A stretch of DNA of 64,000 nucleotides from positions 2,959,019 to 3,023,018 of the forward strand of contig CM030932.1 of the NCBI GenBank assembly GCA_018136815.1, in the 5' to 3' direction. Origin of the DNA: Isochrysis galbana. Its lineage: Eukaryota > Haptophyta > Isochrysidales > Isochrysidaceae. The notes under the pieces are model-generated. The model was not told where the DNA came from. It saw only the letters and a list, made by a program, of their open reading frames with translations, and searched no databases. Each line of letters begins with the position of its first letter. Position 1 is the first letter of the stretch. A program made the position numbers and the translations under genes. Below, one piece after another: positions 33,601-42,320 of the stretch.

Positions 33601-34554
33601 TTTTTAATCTATTCGTAAGCACCTTGGCCAAAATTTTGTAGTCGCTTTGCAGGCTATTGGATGCCCGGGATTGGAACTTCTGGAAGAACTCTTTCGTCAT
33701 TCTCTCCTCATTCTTGAGGGAGTCGAAGCTCTCTTTGTTCGTGGGCCTGGACGTTTTCCGAATTGTATCTATCGTGGCGTTAAGTTCGCGGATTCTGTCT
33801 AGTTTCCGGGCGTCAGGCTCTCCGTCGTCGAGCTCGATTCCCAGCAGCGCTAGCTCGTCAATCGCTTTAGCAATCGCTTGGTGCTCTTTGCCCTGTCGCG
33901 TCGCCCATAAGAGGTATGTGGCCACCGCTCTTTTGGCATTGCCCCAAGCGTCGTCTATCTCTTCATCCGGGGTCTCCGGGTTTGTGTGGCTCTTCCATAG
34001 GTGCGACACAACCTTTCGGGCAGGGTACAAGACAGGCTCCGTCCGCCCATGCCTTTTCGTAGTTGTGGGAGCGGTTGCACCGCTTCTCTTTGATGTTCAT
34101 TGGGCACTTGCCCAGAGGGAAGCGGGTACACGCTCTGAGCGCGTCCGGGTTGATGGTGTCGTGGAGGGTCTTCTTCGGGGGTGCCAATTGGCGTTGTTGA
34201 ACGCGTAGGAGGCGGGCCTCCCGTTCTTCTTCGCACGAGCAAATGCGTAGCGGCGGCTGGAAAACTTGAGCGTATGCCTTGAAGTAGCCGGTGGGTGGCC
34301 TTTGGTGACTGGAGGGAGGTGTGGATGTTGTTGGCCTTGCAGGCCCTGCTGGCCATGCTGGTGTGTGGCTGTCAGAGGGTGGCACGGGGCGCGCCTCGTG
34401 CGCACCTTGGTCGGGGTGGCGCCGTGGCGCCCTCTCTTGGGCGCTTCGGGTGCGATGCGTCGAGCATGACCCGATCGTCCGTCGCGGCGGGGGGGGCGGC
34501 AGGAGAGGAGGGGAGCGGCGCGCGCTCCATGACCCTATCTTTTTAACGATAGTT
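30678..34554 (-). mobile_element. LINE, near full span but internally deleted
   Basis: Reading the minus strand from the 5' hairpin (34531-34554): ORF1 start at 34530 (MERAP, Pro-rich), a shortened ORF1 with a Cys/His cluster (ACTRFPLGKCP...KRCNRSH, about 34050-34140), then a linker normally lying between endonuclease and reverse transcriptase, so the endonuclease is deleted. A second deletion removes the start of the reverse transcriptase, and a 2-bp deletion near 33577-33583 breaks the frame. The 846-residue frame 33550-31010 then keeps most of the reverse transcriptase (DWEKAFDRVNWEF, SGVPQGWPLSP, SQFADDTQL) and the C-terminus with CRICGEAEESSIHLGEC. The 3' UTR ends in oligo-T on the sense strand (A-run 30678-30686 on the plus strand). 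Confidence 0.85.
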
Positions 34555-34686
34555 GACGCGCATCCACTTTGATAAGAAGATCTCGATGCCCACGATGGCT
34601 GCGATCCGAGAGAGGTATTTTAAGAAGTTTCGCAAGGCTGGGGAAGCGTTTGTCGATGAGTTGGTGGATGTAGCCGAGTATGAGTA
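34553..34686 (+). other. Orphan exon-like coding segment
   Basis: The plus strand reads 44 codons of convincing protein (IHFDKKISMPTMAAIRERY..., then KKFRKAGEAFVDELVDVAEY), bounded on the right by a perfect donor GTAAGT at 34687 that overlaps an in-frame TAG, and on the left by ..tttttaacgatAG, which could be an acceptor but is also the 5' terminus of the LINE. No matching exons on either side were found. Either a host gene was split by the LINE or this is a captured exon. The opposite strand is also open, so coding direction is not certain. Confidence 0.35.
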
Positions 34687-34797
34687 GTAAGTGTGGTATT
34701 AGGTCGGTGAGTGCTGGTGCGTGTCGGTGACTAAGCGAGCGGGCGTTCGCAATGTGCTGTGCGTGCTGCGCCGGCGCCAGCCGTAGTCGAGTTTTAT

Positions 34798-34900
34798 GAC
34801 TATTTCAGTCATGGGCTCGCCACCATTAATTATGCCTTGGCTAGCAGCCTTCGGCCATTAATCAAGACATAATTAGAGCAAATCTCATGTAGTCATAGTC
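34798..34900. repeat. Imperfect inverted repeat, MITE-like
   Basis: Outer arms begin gactat (34798) and end atagtc (34900). The best matched inner arms are taattatgccttg (34827-34839) and caagacataatta (34863-34875), one mismatch. No flanking duplication identified. It could also be a structured RNA or terminator. Confidence 0.45.
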
Positions 34901-34986
34901 AATACTCAACTAAATAGTGTATTCAAGGTGAGGGTTGCTGCGGCCCCCTTGTGGCTTGAGGATGTGACTGCGTGACTGCGTGACTG

Positions 34987-35312
34987 CGGCGCGGCGCGCA
35001 TCCTGATACCTGTTACTTCATCACACGTTGAAAAGATACCAAAGGGGGCACTGAACACACAGGGCACACTAACCGTATCACTTGCAAATCAAACGCACAC
35101 AGTGCTGCACACACGCTGCCCAGAACCCACGCTCCGAACTAGGCCCTTGGTAGCGCACCAGGGCCGGACCCCGGAAACCGAAGAAACAGGGATGAAGGGG
35201 GGCAGGGGAGGAGATGGAGGGAGGGAAGTTAAGGGTAAGGGCGTTGTCGGAGTAGAGCAAGGGATGCCTTGGGATAGTAGGTGTGTAGCCTAGAATCTTC
35301 AGATGTTTTTTT
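34987..35312 (+). mobile_element. LINE-related element with oligo-T end, copy D1
   Basis: Its first ~110 bp match 47210-47325 (gcgcggcgcgcatc, ttgaaaagatacc, cacttgcaaat). The latter part matches the inverted LINE 3' UTR of 30690-30900 (ggccggaccccggaaaccgaag). It ends tcttcagatgttttttt with the T-run at 35306-35312, like other LINE 3' ends. No coding sequence. Confidence 0.6.
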
Positions 35313-35892
35313 GAGGCGATAGCGATAGACACGAATCTCGAATCTTCTGTCTTCTGACAGTGTTTTTGAAAACAAGGTTGCAACTGTTTGTTGTTTGGTA
35401 GTTAGTACTTTCCATATGAAAACGCTGCAGACACCGGGCGCCGGTGTAGGGGCTTTCTCGATAGAGTTTGTCACCTGGAGCAACCTTTCACCTTTCCTCT
35501 TTTTACACCGGCTCAGCCGCTGCTACCACTTCGCACTTCGTATGTGGAGAGGCAAACACCCCGCCGCCTCACCGGCGGCGGCGGTGTGTGTGTGGGGGGG
35601 TAAGCTGTGCATGTGAAATATGAAATGCAGTGCGCAGGGATGCAAAAACGCATACTTGGTGAGGCTTCCCAAATCCACGGCGCATTACTCTTGACGCACG
35701 TCTTTGTGCAAGCCAAGTCGAGCGTACTACCCAGTCAGCAGCCGAAGTAGGAGGCATGCATGGAGCATGGTTCTTGCTCAGGAGTTGTAGTTGGCGCAAT
35801 CTCCCCTCCCCCTCCCCCTTTGTATGGTCATAGCCGATGATGTTGCTCAATAGGTCAAGCATTCGAGCCTAAAAACCTCACTTCCAAGGCGA
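35313..35892. other. Intergenic, no gene recognised
   Basis: Nothing assignable beyond a GCGGCGG/TGTGTG stretch near 35570-35600. It contains the downstream flank of the repeat protein gene. Confidence 0.35.
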
Positions 35893-38800
35893 TTATGTAC
35901 AGCCAGCGGGGCTGCCTTTGGGCGTGCCGACCACAGCATCAGCTGCCCCGGTTTCGGCATGGGCATTATCCGCACCTTTGGGTGTCAAGGCAGTGGGTGA
36001 TTGTGTGCCTGACTGGCCGGCGTGAGCACCAATCTCAGCAACATCGCCATTGGCCGAACAGCGGCTTTGCTGAGGCAAATCACTTGGCGAGACAGCACCA
36101 TTGCAGCCGTTTGAGGATATCGTGCGCACCCCCGTCCCGGCGCTTTCCTCTGTAGGGCATCCCATATCTGCGTCCTTCACGTGTTCTGGCTTTAGCAGGG
36201 AGGCCTTTCCCCCGCCGCCGCTGCAGGATGCGCCGAGCAGCGATGCGCTGGCATCACCCTCACCATGCAAGAGATTGCCTTGCACCTCGGCGTCCTCACG
36301 AGCACCTAGCTCCCCTGACACCCAGATCTCACCCATGGACTCGCCAGGCTCGCGAAGGGGGCCGTACCCTTCATGGATGCCGATTTGTCGGTGTGCTTCT
36401 GCTGCTGCGTGGCAACCGCCCCCCCCGCCGGTGTCGCTGATGCGCGTCTCATGATGACCGTCCTCCCATGCCCAGAGCGGCGGAGTTCCCGCCTCGACGG
36501 GCCGCGATAGCGATCGCACTTGCTCGCGCTCGGCACGGCTCGTGCTGAAATTGAACTCCTTTGGTTGCGTAAGCTTGCCCGTCCAAACCACTGGCCGCTC
36601 CCTTGCCGCCTCCTCTCGCACGGCTCGCGCATGGCGTTGTCGTGCAACATACTCGGCCGCTCCCGTCAGCTCGTCTAGCGGCGCGAGACGAGAAGCCTCA
36701 GCCAACGCCATCTCCATCCGCATCTCGCGCGCGGATGCGGGGATGTCGGCGTTTGGACGGAAGGTGCAGGCAGCGACACGTGCCGCCTCCTCAGCTTCTC
36801 GTCCTTGGGCAAGTCGAGCATCGCGCCTCGCACGCCATATCTCGCATCTAGTCGTCACATCGATGGTGTGCTTGCCCGAGCGATACTGCTCGCGCGCCTT
36901 ATCATCCGTCTCACTCTCTCCTGCGTCCGCTGTGCGGGGAGCGCTACCAGTGCGCCGTCGAGTTCTTGGTGCAAATGTGCACTCCCGCATGCGTTCTGCT
37001 GACGCCTCCGCAGCCATTGCTTGCCGTCGCTGCTCGGTCAGCGCATGTCGCCGGTACATCCTGTCCAGACGAGCGGTACCGTGCGGCGCATTGCGCCTGT
37101 CATCCATGCGCGAGGAGCGTGGGTCTATGGCCGGAGCAAAGGTGCACTCGGGATCGAGCGTGTCGACGGGGCCCGCTTCACGCGGGAGCGGTGCCGTGCC
37201 TACCCCCGACCCAATTCCCCGAAAGGCTCCTCGTGCAGATGAGCAGGCGAGGACAGGACCTGCTTCCACCGACCCAGGTGCTGCCGCAACAGTTCCCCAG
37301 CATGCATGCCGACCGGGATAGAGCCTGGCAGCCGCGGCATCCGGGTCGCGCGCGCGCGCCTCCGCCTCAATGGCCACCGATGCCGGGTCGATGTTGGGCG
37401 CAAAAGGGCACTCCTTGGCTACGAGTGCCTCGCGTGCGGCGGCGGACGCCCTCTGAGCCGCCTGATGCCGCATCAACATCTCATCTTCCACAGGGAGCAG
37501 ACGAAGCGTGCCATACCAAGAGCGGTCGTTGATTCGCGGCGCAACAGACCTTTGGGTGCCGTAACTAGCGCAGCTGGCTCCCGCCGCCGTGCCACCCGGA
37601 GAGGGCACGCAGAAGCTTGCGCTGTCGCTCGTGGGCATACCACAGCTGCTCGGCCCGACGGGTGAGGCGGCCACGTTCGCAGAACCGCCACCTCTGCACG
37701 CCCCCACCTCCGCACGAGTGTATACCGGAGACACGCAGTCACGCCCCACGATGTCACTCCCATCTACGGCGCAGGGCCTGGCTGTTGGAGCAGCTGAGAC
37801 CGCAGCGGCCGCAGCCTTGCACGAGGCAGCACGGGCCGTTGCTTCTCGGGCAAGCCGCGCCTTCTCCTCGTACTTGGCCTTCTGTCTGAGCTCCTCCCTC
37901 TTGTCCGAGTAGTGTGCGGCGTACTCGTACAGCCTCTCGCCGACCTGCCCCTCTCGCTGCAGCTTGGCCGCTCGCGTGGTGATGGCCGGGTGGAAAGGCT
38001 CTTGCTCCGACAGCAGGGCGTCGACGCGGTGTTCCCAACGAGCACGCGCGGCCGTGTGCCTCGCCTGTAGCCGGTCCTCGTAGCGCGCAAAGTCCTCGAC
38101 ATTGCTTAGCCGGCTTCCGCCCGCTTCCGTGTCCGTGACACTCAGACCGCTCGTCTCGCTCGCCGTCGCGCTGCCCATACTCTCTCGAGCCATCAGTCGC
38201 CGAGCAAGCTCGCGCGAGTGCGCGTCGATCGCTGGGGCCAGCGTGATGCCGGCCTCGCTAGCCTCCCGTCTCGCCGCCTCGGCGCGCTGCCGCCACTCCT
38301 CGCGCGCCTCTGCCCAGCGGGTAGAGCGCACGAGAAAGTCACCGGCCCCTGGAGGCGCGCCCGCAAAGACCTCTTCGGCGATCTTGCGAGAGCGCTTGTC
38401 GATCGCGGGTCGAAAGGTGGCGCCAGACATCTCCCGGTCGTCTCTTGCTCTTCGAGCCTCCGCCTGCAGGCACGGCGGGATGCAGGTGGTCAGGTGTTGG
38501 GGCGGCGAGTTCGACGGACGCCGGAAGCACTGGCATGGGGGGGTAGACGAGTGGCCACCGCGGCGCAACCTTGCCCGGATCTCTCAGAGGCCGTAGCCCA
38601 ACAAGCTTTGCTGCGCGCGTGCCCTGCAACAGACGGGCCACTTCCTATGCGCACCAAGAGCTCGTTTGCGCGTTCCCTTGCGGCCTCTGCGTCCTCGTGG
38701 CGGAGGAGCATCCGCTCTCTTTGCGCACGAGCGAGCTCGGAGGAGAGCGGGTCAATGGACGGCTGGAAAGTTGCTCCGTCGAGCTCGTGCTCCTCCCTCT

Positions 38801-39032
38801 CGATCCACGCGGCTCGGCGCCGCTCCGCCCTCTGTGCGCCCTCCTTGATGAGCCGGTCCTCGATCCTCTGGCTGCTATTCTCGCAGTTGGTCCGGTCGCG
38901 GCACGCCTTCGCGGGTGAGAGAGAGCGAGGAAGAGAGCGAGAGGGCGGGGGAGAGCGGACAAGGTGGTGGGCGATCTGGTTGAGCTCGGCCAGCCGTGCC
39001 GCTCTTCGTCCCCTGCTCGCCGGCTCTCTCAT
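35893..39032 (-). CDS. Repeat protein with [CT]FxPxID motifs, flagellar-type
   Basis: Two exons, 39032-38655 and 38463-35893, joined by a phase-0 intron (GTGCGC...CAG, 191 bp), giving 982 residues. The protein carries at least seven diverged repeats of a motif of form (C/T)-F-x-P-x-(I/T)-D-x-x-S with a charged helix after it: ATFQPSIDPLSSELA, ATFRPAIDKRSRKIA, ITLAPAIDAHSRELA, PFHPAITTRAAKL, CPFAPNIDPASVAI, CTFAPAIDPRSSRM and CTFRPNADIPASA. The helices contain RLY and EERR-type segments. Similar F.P.I/D repeat proteins are common in protist flagellar and cytoskeletal proteomes, so a flagellum-associated role is likely but unproven. The C-terminal ~200 residues are low complexity. The start is the ATG at 39032. 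The frame is also open upstream, but only through low-complexity translation. Confidence 0.75.
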
Positions 39033-39036
39033 CCGT

Positions 39037-39370
39037 GACAGATGGAGAGAGAGAAGGGAAAGAAGAGAGAGAGAGTACACTCCCTTCACAAACACACAGA
39101 GTGAGGGGGAGACGGCCGCTCTCTCCCCCTTCCCGCTCTTCTCGGCCTCGTGGGCTCGCTGTGAGTGGTGGTTCCTCCCCTCCTCTTGTCGACGAGAGAG
39201 AGAGAGAGGTGGGGGATGCGGGGTGGGGGGGGGGGGAGGGGGGAGAAGGGAGGGGAGGGAAGGGGGGGGAGGGGGGGAGGGCGGGGGGTGGGGGGGAAGA
39301 GAGCGGCGCGGCGAGCTGGCGGGGGGATCGGAGGAGAGGAGAGAGAGGGAGAGAGAGAGAGAGGAGCCCT
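39037..39370 (-). promoter_or_regulatory. Pyrimidine-rich upstream region (coding strand) of the repeat protein
   Basis: Long GA and poly-G runs on the plus strand, thus CT/C-rich on the coding strand, directly upstream of the start at 39032. Promoter role inferred from the same arrangement at other genes. Confidence 0.3.
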
Positions 39371-39649
39371 TCAGAGGGGTACTGCACACAGAAGAGAATG
39401 CAGGAAGTGACAAGAGAAACCATGGAGGTGCAGAGATCTACATATGCCCTGATCATTGAGCGTTGGCGGGGGGGGGGAGAAGGAAGGTGAGAGACGAGGA
39501 GAGGAGAGAAAGGCGGGAGGATATAGAGTGAAGAGATGGGGATGTGGAGAGAAGAGAGTGTCGGGCGGCAAGAGGAGAAGAGAGAGGGAAGACCGACCAG
39601 TGCGTGGCATTTGAAGAGAGCCGACGGGTGGGAGATTCGAAAATAGAAA

Positions 39650-39727
39650 TTGAGGACCCCCCCTAAAAAAAAAGGAGGCCGGGGGCTGGGAAGGGAGGCC
39701 TCCTTTTTTTTTAGGGGGGGTCCTCAA
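39650..39727. repeat. Perfect 31-bp inverted repeat
   Basis: Arms 39650-39680 and 39697-39727 are exact reverse complements, each with a C7/T/A9 core (G7 and T9 on the other arm) and a GGAGGCC/GGCCTCC inner end, around a 16-base G-rich spacer. Confidence 0.95.
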
Positions 39728-39840
39728 TGCACAATGCAAAGACACGCTCCCACTCGCTCGCCGCTCGCCCGCCCAGTGATTTGGGCGGGCGAGCGGCGAG
39801 CGGGCCTCTATCTACGAGCGTGTCTTTGCATTGTGCATTG
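39725..39840. repeat. Perfect nested inverted repeat (25 + 21 bp arms)
   Basis: Outer arms 39725-39749 and 39816-39840 are exact reverse complements. Inside them, arms 39755-39775 and 39782-39802 are also exact with a 6-base loop (gtgatt). It overlaps the previous palindrome by three bases. No coding content. Confidence 0.95.
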
Positions 39841-41066
39841 TTGCGAGTGATGTATTCTAACAATCTGGTCCTCGCGTCCTCGCGATCCGGGATCAACTCC
39901 AGGCCTCTTTGATGAGCTGCTACAACGGTTGCATCGTCACCTGAGACCTGAGAGCTGAGAGGTGAGAGAGAGGAGGACGTCGGTCATCGGTCATTCATTT
40001 CCTCGTGCGCGGTTTGTTGGGCTGCGGGCTGGTGGAATGTGGGATATGGGATATGTGATGGTTGGCTAGAGGGCCAGTGGGCTGCGTGGTTGAGGGATGC
40101 ACGCCGTCGAGAGTGAGCGGCCCCACCACCGCCAGCTCCTCTCGCATCTCCTCCTCCTCCTCCTCCTCTTCCAAACTCCGGCGCGATGATGATCGCAGCC
40201 GTTTGGAAGCTGTGAGCGCAGCGGTGGGCGGTGGGTGATGAGGTGGTGGTGTGGTAATTCATGCTCATGTGGATTGGAGGGTGTGTGTGGTGTGTGGTTG
40301 TGGTTGTGGGCAGTGGGCAACCACGTGCTTGCTTGAGTGAGAGGGCAACTGGCGCGGCGCGCGGCGCGAGCTGAGCGAGCGGCGCAAACGCGAGCCCGTA
40401 GCTCGCGCGTCGCGCATTTGCTCGGGCAGGCATGGGGATGGCAATGGCTGCGGGCCTGGGGGCAAGAGGGCTTCACCTCGCCGCGGCATGGCGCTGCGTG
40501 CTCGCAGGCTCTGTCTGTGTCTGTCGTAATCATCCTGCGATCGAGTAAGTATTAGTTATTCAGCCTCTTTATTAACGTAATCTACCCTATCCTCTCTGTG
40601 GGACTTTCCTAGTGACTAGTGACCCCCAGCCGAGCCACGCGCTCATTCTTGCTCTGCAAGGGTTTTGTTTTAGCGCGTAGACCCCCCACACCCACCCAAA
40701 TATCCACCAGCAAGTATCCAGGGCACCCATGGAAATATCCAGAGATAGCTAGTCCTGCCAAAATTCGCCCAAATATCCAGTAGATATATCCGGATATTTC
40801 TGCCAAGGCCTATTGAGGGAGAGGGGAGAAGGCTTCCGCGGGGGAGCCGGGGAGAGGAGAGGAGAGGGGGGACCAGGCGGCAGGCGCAGTGCGGAGATGA
40901 AACGTCGGAGATCCGGGAGACGCACGCCAAACGCCAAAGCGCACATACATATACCGTGCGAACACATCTTCGCCTACGCCCGACTCCGCCGTCTCGCGCT
41001 CCAGTCGAGCGACCGAAAGGCGCTTGCTTGGGGCCAATGCGCGTCTTCATTGAGCGACCGAGGGGG
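39841..41066. other. Intergenic, no firm gene
   Basis: Frames at 40000-40530 on the minus strand are His/Thr/Gly low complexity. Around 40750-40960 the minus strand reads a short protein-like piece (LPDLRRFISALRLPPG) that might be a second exon of the small acidic protein at 41237, but I cannot support the junction. Confidence 0.35.
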
Positions 41067-41237
41067 TCAGCAGTCAGCAGCGACGGCAAGGAGAACGACC
41101 TCCTCGCCGTCGTCGCTTTCGGCGGACGAGCTCTCGAGGAGCTCATCCCACTGTCGATCCTCATCCGCTGCGATCCCTAGCGCGAGCGCCAGCTCGGCGT
41201 CCTCCAGCTCCCGCGCCGTGAAGGGGCGGGTTGGCAT
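41067..41237 (-). CDS. Small acidic protein or first exon
   Basis: A 56-residue frame from ATG 41237 (MPTRPFTARELEDAELALAL...) with an amphipathic start followed by an acidic, Ser-rich stretch (ELLESSSAESDDGEE), ending at TGA 41067-41069. Codon use looks natural for the GC-rich host, and the competing frames are less protein-like. It may be only exon 1 of a larger gene, since GAG|GTCGTT near the end could serve as a donor. No family recognised. Confidence 0.4.
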   Translation of the reverse strand: MPTRPFTARELEDAELALALGIAADEDRQWDELLESSSAESDDGEEVVLLAVAADC

Positions 41238-41739
41238 CGCCGCATCGCCGCACGCTGTCGCAACACACGCAGGAACCCAGGGAGAGGTCGGGAAGAGAGT
41301 GGGGACGTCGGTTCACCACACTCACTGTAACAACGGGACAACTTGTACTCTGGTAGACGGCAGCCATTGGAATGTCATCAGAAAAACGTGAACAGGAAAT
41401 TACAGGGACAGAGCAGAAACATAGAGGGAGGGATGTAGTCTTGCAACGGATCGAGCGACGGACCAGAACAGTGAAATGGGAGCGGGGCGCAGAGAATCCC
41501 GTCGCGGTCTGCAGGTCTTTTGTAAAAGTTGGCTTTCCACGGGTTTCACCGCGACTCGAGCTGCAAGTGAAACCCCAACAGTGAAACCCAAGTGCCAAGT
41601 GGCAAGTGGAACAGTGGAACCCCCGCAAAAAACACTAACTACTAACAGCGGCAAAATCTCCTCCCGCGCCGTTGCCCTTCCCTCCCGGTATTCTAGGAAA
41701 CATCCCCCCCTCCCCCCCCCACCCAACGCCCGCGCGACG

Positions 41740-41938
41740 GACCGCGGCCCCCCCCTCTCTCTCTCCTCTCTCTCCCTCTCTCTCTCTCCTCTCTCTCCCT
41801 CTCTCTCTCCCTCTCTCTCCCTCTCTCTCCCTCTCTCTCTCCCTCTCTCTCTCCCTCTCTCTCTCCCTCTCTCTTTTCTAGCTTTGCCCACTTGAGCCCA
41901 TCCCTCTCCCTCTCCCCCCCCCCCCCCCGCTCTCTTCC

Positions 41939-41978
<40 letters not shown>

Positions 41979-42215
41979 CCCCCCCCCCCCCCCTCTCTCT
42001 CTCGCTCGCTCGCTCTCGCCTTTCGAGCGGGTGTCGGGACGAAACGGAAGAACGGGCGCTCCCCCCCGCGGCTCTCCCCCTCCTCCCCCTGCCTCCCCAT
42101 CGCCCTCTTCCCCCTGTCCCTCCCTTCTTCCGACGCGCTCTCCCTCCACCCTCTCCACCCCCTTCACCCCCTAGAGAGAGCGCGCGCGCGCGAGAGAGAG
42201 AGAGAGGGGGGGGGG

Positions 42216-42250
<35 letters not shown>

Positions 42251-42290
42251 CGAAAGAGGTTGAGAGAAAGTGAGCAAGAGCAAGAGAAAG
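41740..42290. promoter_or_regulatory. CT-rich then GA-rich tract before the TRP channel gene
   Basis: (CT)n and poly-C runs from 41740 to about 42000, then a GA-rich stretch from 42172 to 42290 ending 30 bp before the start codon. Opposed CT and GA tracts could pair in the transcript or form triplex DNA. Regulatory role is inference. Confidence 0.35.
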
Positions 42291-42320
42291 ACTCCCGCGC
42301 CAGTTGGCTAGAGCGCCCCA

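Noticed and set aside
38490..39413. Start of the repeat protein at 39413
   Set aside because: The extra N-terminus is translated CT/C-rich tract. The ATG at 39032 begins normal protein.
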